NCBI RefSeq assembly: GCF_902506065.1 | Contig: NZ_LR732912.1 | Coordinates: 852,387 to 916,386, forward strand | Origin: Arthrobacter sp. 9V | GTDB lineage: Bacteria > Actinomycetota > Actinomycetes > Actinomycetales > Micrococcaceae | Length of the DNA: 64,000 bases | Reading direction: 5' to 3' | In this document: in pieces, positions 25,649 through 35,278 of the stretch | Layout: every line of letters starts with the position of its first letter | Numbering within the stretch: the stretch's first letter is position 1 | Position numbers and translations under genes: made by a program | Notes under the pieces: model-generated | Databases searched by the model: none | Seen by the model: only the letters and a program-made list of their open reading frames with translations | What the model was told of the DNA's origin: nothing

Positions 25649-27868
25649 CTACTTGAGGCCGGCGCCGGGGAGCAGTTCGGTGGCGCCGAGGGAATCTGCG
25701 ATGAACGCGTAGTCCCATGCCCGCTCGCGCCACTGCACGTACCGGCCGGATGCCCCGCCGTGGCCGCCGTCCATTTCGATCTTCATGACGATCGGCTCGG
25801 GCCCCGTGGACGCGGACCGCAGCGCCTGAACCCATTTGGCGGGCTCGACGTACAGCACCCGGGTGTCGTTGAAGGATGTCACAGCAGCGATCTTGGGGTA
25901 GGCCGCGGCCCTCACATTCTCGTACGGAGTGTAGGACTTCATGTAGGCGTAGGCCTCCGGGTCCGTAATGGGGTTTCCCCACTCCTCCCATTCCAAGGCG
26001 GACAGCGGAAGCTCGGGATCCAAAATGGTGGTCAGAGCATCCACGAACGGCACCTGCGCCACCACGGCAGCGTACTTTTCCGGGGCCATGTTGGCCACCG
26101 CGCCCATCAGCAGGCCGCCGGCGGAGCCGCCCATGGCAGCTATGCGGGAAGGACCAACCCAGCCCGAACCTGCCAGCCAGTCCGTTGCCGCAATGAAGTC
26201 CGTAAAAGTGTTCTTCTTGGTGAACTTCTTGCCGTCCTCGTACCATGTGCGTCCCAGTTCACCGCCGCCCCGGATGTGGGCAATAACCATCACGATTCCG
26301 CGGTCCAGGAGGGACAACCGGGCCACCCCGAATCCCGGATCCATACTCATTTCGTAGGAGCCGTACCCGTACACCAATCCGGCTGCTGTGCCGTCCTGCG
26401 GCAAGGACGCGTGACGCAGCACTGACAGCGGGACCTGTGTGCCGTCGTCGGCCGTTGCCCATTCCCGGGTGGCCACGTAATCGGCTGCCGAGTAGCCGCC
26501 CAGCACCGGGCTTTCCTTGCGGAGCAGCAACTCGCCACGGGGCTGATCTGAAGTAGGCAGGACGAAGTCGTAGACGCGCGATGGCGTGAAGTAGGAGGTA
26601 TACCCCATCCGGATTACCGGGGCTTCGTAATCGGAGCCGGAAACGCCGGCAGTGTAAAGCTCCTCATCGAATGCCGGCTCCACGGGCACCCCTTGAGCCG
26701 CTGTGCCCAAACCGGCCAACGGGAGCACCTGTACACGCTCAATGGTGTCCTTGCGGACGGACAGCACCAGATGCGTGGACGTCACTCCGGCGCCGTTAAC
26801 GCGAACGTCCCCGGAATGCTCGACGACGGTACGCCAGTCCTGCTCGGACAGCGGCTTGCTGAGTTCGGCAGGGTCCACCAGGCTCACCATCGAGTTGATG
26901 GCGTCCTTGTTGTGGGTGAGGAGCAGCGTTTCCTTTCCGTCCAGCAGGAACGGCTCGGCCTCGTAGAGCACGTGGTGCTCGCGGGAAATGACGGTGCTGA
27001 GTCCGGCGTCGTAGTGGTCAAAGCGGAGCAGCCGCGTTTCGCTGAACTCGGAGCATCCGATGCTGAGCACCAGGTGGCGGCGGTCCGAGGAGAGGTCGAA
27101 GCCGAGCCACATGGCGACGTCGTCCTCTTGGTAAATGACTTCGTCCTCCGATACCGGCGTGCCCAGAACGTGGGCCTTCACCTGGTACGGCCGCCATGAA
27201 TCGTCCACCACAGTGTAGAAAAGCCTGGTGCCGTCCGGGGAAAAAGCCACCCCGTAGAAGATGTCCTCAATGACATCCGGGAGGAGCTCACCGGTGCGCA
27301 GATCCTTGATCCGCAAGGTGAAGCGCTCGTCTCCGGCGTTGTCCACTGCATAGGCGTAGAGGTTGCCGTCAACGGTTACGGCGGCACCGCCCACGCTGAA
27401 GAACGGCTGGCCCTCTGCTTCGATATTGCCGTCCAGGAGCACCTGCTCGCCGGGAAGCTCTACCCCCGCTTCCACCGCCGGAGGAGTCCAGTCGGCCACA
27501 GGATCACCGGTGTTTTCGGCCAGCACGCGGCACTGGATGCTGTACTCCTTGCCCTCCACCGACCGGCTGTAGTACCACCAGCCATCCTTGCGGCTGGGCA
27601 CGGACAAATCGGTCTCCTGGGTGCGGCCCTTGATCTCCTGGAACATGGCTTCGCGGAGCGGTTCCTGGTGCGCCGTGACCGCCTCCTGGTAGGCATTTTC
27701 TGCCTTGAGGTGGTTAACAACCTCGGCGGACTCCTTGTCCCTGAGCCACTCATAGTTGTCCACGAACACATCCCCGTGGTGCTCGCGGCGGGTGGGGATC
27801 TGCTGGGCGACCGGAGGCTGGAGAGTAGGTTCCTTGGCAGCGGCAGGCGCGGAAGAAGTGTGGCTCAT
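25649..27868 (-). CDS. S9-family prolyl oligopeptidase / oligopeptidase B
   Basis: The 739-residue enzyme has the N-terminal segment HHGDVFVDNYEWLRDKES typical of the family, a beta-propeller region to about residue 430, and a C-terminal alpha/beta hydrolase domain. Catalytic Ser sits in AAMGGSAGGLLMGAV near residue 578, Asp in SFNDTRVLYVEP and His in EMDGGHGGASG. GVARLSLLDRGIVMVIAHIRGGGELG before the Ser is also a family hallmark. Such enzymes cut short peptides, often after basic residues or Pro, in the cytoplasm; no signal peptide is present. The gene is monocistronic, with a terminator downstream. Confidence 0.92.
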   Translation of the reverse strand: MSHTSSAPAAAKEPTLQPPVAQQIPTRREHHGDVFVDNYEWLRDKESAEVVNHLKAENAYQEAVTAHQEPLREAMFQEIKGRTQETDLSVPSRKDGWWYYSRSVEGKEYSIQCRVLAENTGDPVADWTPPAVEAGVELPGEQVLLDGNIEAEGQPFFSVGGAAVTVDGNLYAYAVDNAGDERFTLRIKDLRTGELLPDVIEDIFYGVAFSPDGTRLFYTVVDDSWRPYQVKAHVLGTPVSEDEVIYQEDDVAMWLGFDLSSDRRHLVLSIGCSEFSETRLLRFDHYDAGLSTVISREHHVLYEAEPFLLDGKETLLLTHNKDAINSMVSLVDPAELSKPLSEQDWRTVVEHSGDVRVNGAGVTSTHLVLSVRKDTIERVQVLPLAGLGTAAQGVPVEPAFDEELYTAGVSGSDYEAPVIRMGYTSYFTPSRVYDFVLPTSDQPRGELLLRKESPVLGGYSAADYVATREWATADDGTQVPLSVLRHASLPQDGTAAGLVYGYGSYEMSMDPGFGVARLSLLDRGIVMVIAHIRGGGELGRTWYEDGKKFTKKNTFTDFIAATDWLAGSGWVGPSRIAAMGGSAGGLLMGAVANMAPEKYAAVVAQVPFVDALTTILDPELPLSALEWEEWGNPITDPEAYAYMKSYTPYENVRAAAYPKIAAVTSFNDTRVLYVEPAKWVQALRSASTGPEPIVMKIEMDGGHGGASGRYVQWRERAWDYAFIADSLGATELLPGAGLK

Positions 27869-27942
27869 GTGGCCACTCTATAGACGGGCTCTGACACAGA
27901 ACCAGCAATTTCGCTCAGAGCGCCCGCACAGAGCGCAACACG

Positions 27943-28845
27943 CTATTCCGAGCCGATGGCACCGGCCAAGGACACACGGTTCCGGCCGGAGGCCTTTGCT
28001 GCGTAGAGCGCCAGATCAGCTTCACGCAATAGTTGCTCGGTTCCGGCACGGTGACCACTGGTAAAGGCGGAAATTCCCGCGCTGATGGTCAGGACGCCGT
28101 CGGGATCGCCGGAATGTTCAATCCTCAAGTCCTGCACTGCAGACCGAACACGCTCCATCACCAGCCGGGCACCCTCAGCCTGCTGATCGCGCAGGACCAG
28201 CAGAAATTCTTCGCCGCCAAACCTGTAGACGCCATCGGACTTCCGGACCTCGCCGGCCAGGGTCGATGCGATGGCAATCAGTGCGGCGTCGCCTGCCTGA
28301 TGGCCGTAGATGTCGTTGTAGCTTTTGAAATTGTCCACGTCCACCATGGCCAAGCAGTAGTGGTGATCCAGTGTGCCCAGGTCCTCGGCCAGCTTCAGGC
28401 GATTGTGCAATTTGGTGAGGGGGTCCGTCCGGGCCTGCTCAGTCAGCGCCGAACGGTAACGGGCAAGGTCCGCGTGCAACGAGGTGATGCGCTGGGCGGC
28501 AAGCAGACGGATGTGGAGGCTGAACGGATCCAGGGGTTTGGTGACATAGTCGTCAGCTCCGGCTTCCATCCCGGCCAGAACGTCCTTGCGCGAACCGTGG
28601 GACGTCACCAGGATTACGTAGGTATAGCTGTCCTCCTCGGCAGCACGGATGGCGCGGCAGAGATCCAGCCCGTTGAGGCCGGGCATCATCAAGTCAGTCA
28701 CCACAGCTTCGGGACGGTGCTCCTTATAGAGCTGCCATGCGGAGTCGCCGTCCACGGCCACGATGCACTCGTGGCCGGACTGCTCCACGGCGGCTTTGGT
28801 GATCATGCGGGAGATTTGGTCGTCGTCAGCAATAAGGATTTTCAT
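27943..28845 (-). CDS. Response regulator with GGDEF output (diguanylate cyclase)
   Basis: The 300-residue protein has an N-terminal receiver domain: IADDDQISRM with the acidic pocket, phospho-accepting Asp in VVTDLMMPGLNGLDL (near residue 51), and KPLDPF for the conserved Lys. The C-terminal half is a GGDEF domain with VYRFGGEEFLLVL as active site, preceded by an RxxD inhibitory site (RKSD). It should make c-di-GMP when phosphorylated, as in PleD or WspR-type proteins. ATG 28845 overlaps the stop of the hybrid kinase in ATGA, which strongly implies the kinase is its partner. Confidence 0.93.
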   Translation of the reverse strand: MKILIADDDQISRMITKAAVEQSGHECIVAVDGDSAWQLYKEHRPEAVVTDLMMPGLNGLDLCRAIRAAEEDSYTYVILVTSHGSRKDVLAGMEAGADDYVTKPLDPFSLHIRLLAAQRITSLHADLARYRSALTEQARTDPLTKLHNRLKLAEDLGTLDHHYCLAMVDVDNFKSYNDIYGHQAGDAALIAIASTLAGEVRKSDGVYRFGGEEFLLVLRDQQAEGARLVMERVRSAVQDLRIEHSGDPDGVLTISAGISAFTSGHRAGTEQLLREADLALYAAKASGRNRVSLAGAIGSE

Positions 28846-31800
28846 GATGTTCCCCGCAGCGGTGCTTCCCGCAAGTGTGCCCCCGTTAGTGTGTGTTCGA
28901 GTGCTTGGTCTACGCGTGTGAGTTCGGCTTGCAACTGGTCCAGCAACAGCGACCCGTTGGCTGTAAGGTCCGGTCCCACATCGCGTCCGAGCCGTTCCAG
29001 TTCCCTGCACCGGGCTGCAGCTCCTGCCGCCCCTATATTGGCAGCAGCCCCTGCGAGCTTATGCGCGGCGGCTTCCACGGCAGCGGCCTGTCCGGCTTCC
29101 AGTGCCGATCGCAAGGTCTCCAAGGCTCCCAGGGAATCCTGCCGGAAAGCTTTCACGGCTTCCGGCAACAGACCCAAACCGTCGGAAGGCCCCAGTTCGC
29201 GCAGGATTTCCAGCCGCGCCAGGTCAAGGACAACAGCGTTCGATGCCGGTGCTTCCGCCGGCTGTTGGGTGGCGTTCACCGCGGCGTCCGACCAAGCGTC
29301 CGGCGCGGCGTCCGGCCAAGCTTCGGGCGAGGTGTCCTGCGCGGCAATGGCGTCCACCCCGCCACCCGCCGTCGACTCTTGCTCTTGTTGCGGTACCCAG
29401 CGTGAAAGGACTTCAGCGAGCTTGCCCAGATCCACGGGTTTGCTGATGTAGTCGTCCATTCCCGCCGCGAAGCAGCGCTCGCGGTCCTCGTCCAAGGCCC
29501 CGGCCGTCATGGCAATGATGGGGATTCTTGCGGAGTGACCGTTGCGGGCACGGATGGCCCGGGTTGCGTCGAAGCCGTCCATGACCGGCATATGGCAGTC
29601 CATGAGCACGGCTGCGTACTTGCCGGACAGGGCGGCGGACACAGCCTGCTCTCCATCATCCACAATGTGGACGTCGTAGCCGAGCCGGTTGGCCATTCCC
29701 CGCGCCACCAGCTGGTTAACCTCGTTGTCCTCGGCCACCAGCAGCTTCCCGAGCCGCGGCACAGGGTCCGTTGATTCAATAACGGCCAGCACAGGCGGGG
29801 AGGCTGCCCCGGCGGTCTTGGTGGACAGCACCCGTAGAAGCCGGTTGTACAACTCGGAGCTGCGGACGGGTTTGGTGAGGTATTCGCGGATTCCTGCGGA
29901 GGTGAGATCGCTCCTTTCCACCTGCATGGTGGAGGTCAACAGGATGATCCCCGGGCCGCCCGAGCCGTTGGCATCGTTCCTGATGTTGCGGGCAAGTTGG
30001 AGCCCGTCGGTGTCCGGCATGCACATGTCCACCACAGCGATGTCATACGGGTGGCTGGAAAAAGCTGCAGCCCGGTATTCGTCCAGGGCGGAGGCGGCAT
30101 CGGCAACAGAGACGGGAAGCATGCCCCAACTGGCCAATTGCGTTTCCAACACCAGACGGTTGGTGGCATTGTCGTCCACCACCAACACCCGGCGTCCGGC
30201 CAGCGTGGCCGGCAGGGTTTCGGCCTCATAGCTGGCCGGGCCAAGAGGCAGTTCAAGGTCAAACCAGAACCGGCTGCCCACCCCGGGCTCACTGTCCAGG
30301 CCGATTCTGCCTCCCATGACTTCCGTGAGACGGCGGGAGATGGCCAGGCCCAGTCCGGTTCCTCCATAACGGCGCGTGGTGGATGCATCTGCTTGAGCAA
30401 AGGATTCGAAGAGCCTCTGATGGTTCTCGGCGCTGATGCCAATGCCTGTATCTCTGACCTCGAAGCGGAGGGATGCTTTGTTCGGGTCTTGGGCCAGGAC
30501 GGAGACCTGGACTTCCACTTCGCCGGACGGAGTGAACTTGACGGCGTTGGATGACAGGTTCAGCAGGATCTGGCGGATACGGCCGGCGTCGCCCATCAGT
30601 CGAGCCGGAACGTCCGGGTGGCAGTAGGAGATGAGCTCCAGGTTTTTGCCCTGCGCCGCTTCCACCACCAGTCCCGCTACCTCTTCCACCAGTGCCCGGG
30701 GATCGAAGACGTTGATGTCCAGATCCACTTTTCCCGCTTCCAGCTTGGAGAAGTCAAGGATGTCGTTGATCAGCGTCAGCAGGACCTCACCGGCGCCCTT
30801 GACTCCTTGGGCGTACTGCCTTTGCCCTTCACTGAGGGGCGTGTCCATCATGAGCGAGGTCAGGCCGATCACCGCGTTCAGTGGTGTCCGGATTTCGTGG
30901 CTCATGGTGGCCAGGAACTCGGACTTCAGGCGGCTGGCTTCCAACGCTGCTTCACGGGCAGTGAGGAGTTCCTTCTCCGCAGCTTTGCGCTCGGTGATGT
31001 CCCGGGAGATGGTGGCGACGCCTCGGATGCCTGATTCGCCCCGCACCGGTGAGAGAGTCACGGACACAGGAATGACCTCACCATCGCTGCGTCGTCGCCG
31101 GCTCTCATAGTTCTGCACATCGCCGCTTTGCGCGGTGCTTTCCAAGGCGAGGCGTTCATTAGTCAGCAGGTCCTGCGGAATGAAGAAGTCACCCTTCCTG
31201 CCTATGGCTTCCGAAGCAGGGTAGCCGAAGATGCGCTCAGCGCCAGGGTTCCAACTGGTGATTACGCCCCCGGGAGTTTCGCCGATGATGGCGTCGCCCG
31301 AGGAATTGACGATTGCTCCCAGGCCCTCAAGCTCGGCAGTACGTTCGGCCACCTTTGACTCGAGGTCGCGGGTCAGTGTCACATTTTCGACGACGATCAG
31401 CACCTGCCGCACGATCACAAAGATGATCACCGTAAGGCCGGTGACCAGCAGGACGCGGTCCTCTCCAATGGGGCGGGCCCGCGAGAAGAACACGGCGCTG
31501 AACACGGGCAGGTAGGGGAGTAGCTCCAGAACTGCCGCGTAGGCGCGCCCGTCCTTCTGCGTGCTGTCCGCGTCCGGAAGCAAGGGGCTCAGGCCCACCA
31601 ACAGGAAGGCCAGTACCCACCCCAGAGCCAAGGGGGATCCGGTGACGCCGGTAGTGCCTTGGAGCGTGAAGCTCATGTACGCCAGGTCCGTAATGGCGAG
31701 GATCCAGAAGCCCATCCCCAGGCTTAGCCAAGGAAGCCGGCGGCCACGGGCTGCCCGCATGGTCAGGACGATCACCACGGAGACCATGAAGACGTCTGCG

Positions 31801-32357
31801 ATGGGGTAGGCCATCTGCGTTGTGTGGGCAAAGGCGTCCTGGTCGGTGGCCTCCGCCAGGGGACCCAGTACCGAGCTCCAGGCAATGAAGAAGGTGGAAC
31901 TGGCCACCACTCCGGCGTCCAGGATGGTCCGGCGCAGCGGGATGCGCCGTCCCTGGCCTCTCAGCAGCAGCACCAGGCCAATGGAGGCGGGCAGCGCGTA
32001 CCAAACAAAGCCGACGTCCGCGAACGACGGGAACGGGTACTGGTGGTCCAGGGTGATGCCATTGATGGTCCACACCACTTGCCCGGCGCTCCAGATGCCC
32101 AAACCGGCCACGATGAACCAGCGGCCCGGACTGCGTTCCCTGCGTTTGCGGGCTGCCAGGGTGTGGGTGGTCAGCGCGGTGAGCGCAGCCAGAAGGATCG
32201 CCAAATCGCCTGCGAGTTGCGCCGTCGTGGTTCCTGCCCCGCTGATCAGACCGAAAACCAGCAAAACCAAACAGACGCCAACCGGCACCAGAAAGAGCGG
32301 CAACACACGCCGCAGCTCCGAGCGCAAAGGAAGAACCCCGTGCTTCACTCCTGCCAC
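28842..32357 (-). CDS. Membrane hybrid histidine kinase with PAS, two receivers and HPt
   Basis: This protein of about 1,171 residues starts with roughly nine membrane helices (to about residue 310), then a coiled coil and a PAS domain ([18 protein letters not shown]). The kinase core has phospho-His in [14 protein letters not shown] near residue 484, and [23 protein letters not shown] in the ATP domain. Two receivers follow ([10 protein letters not shown] with [11 protein letters not shown], near 722; [11 protein letters not shown] with [11 protein letters not shown], near 870) and an HPt domain ([13 protein letters not shown] near 1097). This is a complete phosphorelay, likely ending on the GGDEF regulator that overlaps it. 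Start codon uncertain: GTG 32357 has AGGGG upstream; the frame is open to 32441. Confidence 0.88.
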   Translation of the reverse strand: MAGVKHGVLPLRSELRRVLPLFLVPVGVCLVLLVFGLISGAGTTTAQLAGDLAILLAALTALTTHTLAARKRRERSPGRWFIVAGLGIWSAGQVVWTINGITLDHQYPFPSFADVGFVWYALPASIGLVLLLRGQGRRIPLRRTILDAGVVASSTFFIAWSSVLGPLAEATDQDAFAHTTQMAYPIADVFMVSVVIVLTMRAARGRRLPWLSLGMGFWILAITDLAYMSFTLQGTTGVTGSPLALGWVLAFLLVGLSPLLPDADSTQKDGRAYAAVLELLPYLPVFSAVFFSRARPIGEDRVLLVTGLTVIIFVIVRQVLIVVENVTLTRDLESKVAERTAELEGLGAIVNSSGDAIIGETPGGVITSWNPGAERIFGYPASEAIGRKGDFFIPQDLLTNERLALESTAQSGDVQNYESRRRRSDGEVIPVSVTLSPVRGESGIRGVATISRDITERKAAEKELLTAREAALEASRLKSEFLATMSHEIRTPLNAVIGLTSLMMDTPLSEGQRQYAQGVKGAGEVLLTLINDILDFSKLEAGKVDLDINVFDPRALVEEVAGLVVEAAQGKNLELISYCHPDVPARLMGDAGRIRQILLNLSSNAVKFTPSGEVEVQVSVLAQDPNKASLRFEVRDTGIGISAENHQRLFESFAQADASTTRRYGGTGLGLAISRRLTEVMGGRIGLDSEPGVGSRFWFDLELPLGPASYEAETLPATLAGRRVLVVDDNATNRLVLETQLASWGMLPVSVADAASALDEYRAAAFSSHPYDIAVVDMCMPDTDGLQLARNIRNDANGSGGPGIILLTSTMQVERSDLTSAGIREYLTKPVRSSELYNRLLRVLSTKTAGAASPPVLAVIESTDPVPRLGKLLVAEDNEVNQLVARGMANRLGYDVHIVDDGEQAVSAALSGKYAAVLMDCHMPVMDGFDATRAIRARNGHSARIPIIAMTAGALDEDRERCFAAGMDDYISKPVDLGKLAEVLSRWVPQQEQESTAGGGVDAIAAQDTSPEAWPDAAPDAWSDAAVNATQQPAEAPASNAVVLDLARLEILRELGPSDGLGLLPEAVKAFRQDSLGALETLRSALEAGQAAAVEAAAHKLAGAAANIGAAGAAARCRELERLGRDVGPDLTANGSLLLDQLQAELTRVDQALEHTLTGAHLREAPLRGTS

Positions 32358-32647
32358 TGAACCCCTGCCTTCAAAAGTGGCCCCACCAAAAGCGAACAAC
32401 GCGTCTAGCCTGCGCTGAGGAGAGCATACGCCGAAAATCACTAGTTGAGGGGCAAATCACACACAAGAGACGGGGCCACGTCACAGTGCGTCCACCAGTA
32501 TCGGGGCGGGATGAATGGCCCGGGGGCAGCCATAGCCCATATGTGTTGATCCACCAGGGCCAGGGCTTCCTCCCTCCTATAGTTGATGTAGTTCACTGCT
32601 CGGCGCCCGGAGCGTCAGACGGCGCGAAGCGCCAAGAAAGGCCAGAG

Positions 32648-33085
32648 GTGCTTGCTCGGCAGTACGCCACGAGGTGGCTCAAGGCGCTGTTCATTGCGTA
32701 CATGGTTGCGCTCGCCTTCGTTGTTTTCCTGCCCGCGCGTGAAGCCAGCACAGTGACAGGCTTTGTGGGGGTAATTGCCGGCTGGCTTTCCGTACTCGGC
32801 CTTCCCCAGGACGCGGCAGGCATTGCGGTGGAATTCATCGCAAACATCGTCTTGTTTGTCCCCTTCGGGGCGCTGGTTCGCCTGCTGAAACCGAGCCTGT
32901 GGAATGGGTGGCCGCTTGCCCTTCTCGCCGCTGCATCTTCAGGGACCATCGAAGTTGTTCAACTGCTGATTCCTGGCCGGGTGACTGCGCTCTCGGACGT
33001 GGTGGCCAACACCCTGGGAGCCTTGGCGGGCCTGGTCATAGCCAAGAAGTCTGCATCCCTCCTGACGTCGGCCCAAAGTGAGTGA
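32648..33085 (+). CDS. VanZ-family membrane protein
   Basis: The product of about 145 residues has four membrane helices: ALFIAYMVALAFVVFLP, an AVEFIANIVLFVPFGALVRLL segment matching the VanZ core (N-x-x-x-FxPxG), PLALLAAASSGTIEVVQLL and ANTLGALAGLVI. VanZ-like proteins are linked to teicoplanin resistance in enterococci, but most bacterial members have no known function. GTG 32648 is preferred because GAAAGG lies 7 nt upstream; in-frame GTG codons further up lie in promoter-like DNA. The last 8 bp overlap the signal peptidase gene, so the pair is translationally coupled. Confidence 0.8.
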   Translation: MLARQYATRWLKALFIAYMVALAFVVFLPAREASTVTGFVGVIAGWLSVLGLPQDAAGIAVEFIANIVLFVPFGALVRLLKPSLWNGWPLALLAAASSGTIEVVQLLIPGRVTALSDVVANTLGALAGLVIAKKSASLLTSAQSE

Positions 33086-33797
33086 AAGAAGTGAGACGGC
33101 CAAAGCTGCCAAACGCCGTCGGCTGCTTCGCTCCCCATGGATTCATGTCCTGCTCGCCTTGATGGTGGTCTCCCTGGTTCAAGGGTTCCTGGTGAAGGTG
33201 TACTCAGTGCCATCGGGGTCCATGGAGCAAACACTCAACGTTGGCGACCGGGTGGTGGTCAACCGCATGGCCTACATGAGTTCAGCGCCCCAACGCGGCG
33301 ACGTCGTGGTCTTCAGGAAGCCGGCCGGATGGGGTCCGCCGCCCGAACGAGGGGCTTTTCGCACAGGAATCGGTTGGTTTGGCGAGCTGACCGGAATCGG
33401 ACCCGCCAACACCGAATACCTGGTCAAACGTGTAGTGGGCCTGCCCGGAGATACTGTGGAATGCTGCACCGTCAACGGCCAGGTCCTGGTCAATGGCGCG
33501 GCAGTTACGGAACCCTATATTTTCCAGGACCTGGCCTACATCAGCGGCACAATAGATTGCTCGACGCCGGCAAGGTCGCCGCGTTGCTTCGGCCGCGTCC
33601 TCCTGGGCGAGGATCAGTACTTGCTCTTAGGTGATCACCGATCCAACTCCCAGGATTCCGTCATTGCCTGCCGGAACGTGGGCGCACCCGCCAATTGCGT
33701 CAGGACAGCCGGCAGGGGAGACATCATTGGCCGTGTTGACGGCTTCCTCTTCCCGTTCAACAAGTGGGGAAATGGCCACACGCTCACCAGCGGCTGA
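33078..33797 (+). CDS. lepB: Signal peptidase I
   Basis: The 239-residue protein has one N-terminal membrane helix (IHVLLALMVVSLVQGFLV) and the type I signal peptidase boxes: SVPSGSMEQTLNVGDRVVVN with catalytic Ser near residue 50, and YLVKRVVGLPGDTVE with catalytic Lys near residue 120, then LLGDHRSNSQDS as box E. It removes signal peptides on the outer membrane face, which fits the many exported proteins encoded in the window. Four extra Cys (ECC, DCS, RCF, CRN regions) in the insertion between boxes could form disulfides outside the cell. GTG 33078 lies inside the VanZ gene. It ends 3 bp before the convergent LCP gene. Confidence 0.92.
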   Translation: MSERSETAKAAKRRRLLRSPWIHVLLALMVVSLVQGFLVKVYSVPSGSMEQTLNVGDRVVVNRMAYMSSAPQRGDVVVFRKPAGWGPPPERGAFRTGIGWFGELTGIGPANTEYLVKRVVGLPGDTVECCTVNGQVLVNGAAVTEPYIFQDLAYISGTIDCSTPARSPRCFGRVLLGEDQYLLLGDHRSNSQDSVIACRNVGAPANCVRTAGRGDIIGRVDGFLFPFNKWGNGHTLTSG

Positions 33798-33800
33798 TGC

Positions 33801-34865
33801 TTACTGTCCTTTGTCGAGGGCGTGCGCGGTAACGTACACGCCCACTTGATCCTTGGAGAGTGCGGCTGCGATGTCGGTGATGGCAGTGGTGTCAGCCAAG
33901 ACGATCGACTGACCGTCCGCTGAGGTTCCCGTGCCAAGGGTGGGGAGCGTAAACATCACAGTGTCCTGCGCCCGGACGTCCTTCATGGACAGGGAAAGGT
34001 TACCGATCGCTGCAGCGTCAAAGTCCTTGTCCACGCTCACGAACGGGGACACCGCCGAGACCATGTTGCTGATGGTTACCGGATTGGCGAGGGTTTCACG
34101 CGCAATGATCTTGCCGATCATGGATTTGAGGTACGCCTGTTGGTTTCGAACGCGCTGGTAGTCGCCATCGCTGAACGCATAGCGCTCGCGGACAAAGGCG
34201 AGGGCTTCATCGCCGTCAAGGGTTTGCTTGCCTGCTTCATATTGCTGTCCGGCCATCGGCCCTGAACTCGGCGCAAACGGAATCTTGACGTCAACTTCCA
34301 CGCCGCCCAGGGCATCAGTGAGACCCTTGAACCCTTCAAAGTCGATCATGGCCACGTGGTCGATGCGCTGGTCGAAAAGTGACTCCACGGTCTGAACCAT
34401 CAGGGGAACACCACCGTAGGCCAGGGCGGCGTTGATCTTTGATTCTCCCTTTCCAGGAATGTCTATCCACAAATCCCGCATGAGGGATATTGCGTAAGCC
34501 TTTTTCCTGTCGGCGGGAAGGTGCACCAGCATCAGCGTGTCCGCACGCTGGTTAGTTGAGGCATTGGTCTCCACATCCACGTCCGCGCCGCGACTATCGC
34601 TGCCCATCACCAGAATGTTCATTGCGGTGTTTCCCTCGGCTTTTTGTGGCCGGGTGGATTCTTCCGGAAAGGCATTCTCAATTTTGGTGGAGCCTGAGTT
34701 GAACGTTTGTGCCAGGTTGAAAACATAAGCGCCGGCAATGAGGCCAACCACAATCACCGCGGCCGCGAAACCAAGAAGCACATTCCGGGCGGTCTTCTTG
34801 CCGTTCTTTTGACGGCGGGAACCCGATTTCGCGGACGGTTTTTGGGCATGGGTGGGGAGGGTCAT
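33801..34865 (-). CDS. LytR-CpsA-Psr (LCP) family cell-wall glycopolymer transferase
   Basis: The 354-residue protein has a basic cytoplasmic N-terminus, a single membrane helix (NVLLGFAAAVIVVGLIAGAYVF), and an outside catalytic domain. LCP hallmarks are NILVMGSDSRGAD, RADTLMLVHLPADRKKAYAISLMRDLW with the Arg/Asp that hold the polyprenyl pyrophosphate, and INAALAYGG, then LDGDEALAFVRERY. These enzymes attach teichoic-acid-like or arabinogalactan-like polymers to peptidoglycan. ATG 34865 is preferred over an earlier in-frame start at 34907 because AAGGAA precedes it. It is divergent from the LysM gene across a 413-bp region. Confidence 0.92.
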   Translation of the reverse strand: MTLPTHAQKPSAKSGSRRQKNGKKTARNVLLGFAAAVIVVGLIAGAYVFNLAQTFNSGSTKIENAFPEESTRPQKAEGNTAMNILVMGSDSRGADVDVETNASTNQRADTLMLVHLPADRKKAYAISLMRDLWIDIPGKGESKINAALAYGGVPLMVQTVESLFDQRIDHVAMIDFEGFKGLTDALGGVEVDVKIPFAPSSGPMAGQQYEAGKQTLDGDEALAFVRERYAFSDGDYQRVRNQQAYLKSMIGKIIARETLANPVTISNMVSAVSPFVSVDKDFDAAAIGNLSLSMKDVRAQDTVMFTLPTLGTGTSADGQSIVLADTTAITDIAAALSKDQVGVYVTAHALDKGQ

Positions 34866-35278
34866 GGATTCCTTGGTGTCGGCAGCAGCAGCGAGGGCTT
34901 GGCCCAACGTACTGTGGCGGAGCCTCGGCGAGCCGTTCGCTGATCCGTTTGATCCATGCCCGGGGCCCTGCTTTTCCAGTCCGCATGAGCGGCCGGGACG
35001 CCGGGAGCAAGTAGTCCATTTCGCGGAAACTGCGTAATGCCCAAGTAACCGTTCAAGCCATCCGTTGGAAAGTCGAGTAGTTCCTACTCGTGCGGCGGGA
35101 AGAGCCCATTCCTACTATTGAAATTCGTAGGGTTATTGCACTTCCGTTCCTCCGGCTCAGCGGTGGACTGCACCCCCGCACATTGTGGTGGTGCTCCTCC
35201 CAATACGTAGCTGCGCTTTCTCCGTCAGGCCAAGAAGCCTGTGGTGCGCGGTCCAGAGCCATGGAGTCGGGGTTTCCC
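34866..35278. other. 413-bp non-coding region between divergent wall genes
   Basis: No convincing gene is seen; short frames here lack ribosome-binding sites and coding character. The space should hold both promoters and perhaps a structured leader for the LysM gene. A small inverted repeat, CCTAC with GTAGG around ATTGAAATTC, occurs near 35110-35131, and GC-rich pairing is possible around 34905-35000. I could not match these to a named riboswitch. Confidence 0.4.

Noticed and set aside
28033..29451. 472-codon plus-strand frame across the end of the hybrid kinase and the GGDEF regulator
   Set aside because: It spans two real genes on the opposite strand and shows no family motif.
34866..35278. 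Possible c-di-AMP riboswitch before the LysM gene
   Set aside because: The expected conserved core could not be recognised by eye; kept only as a low-interest question.
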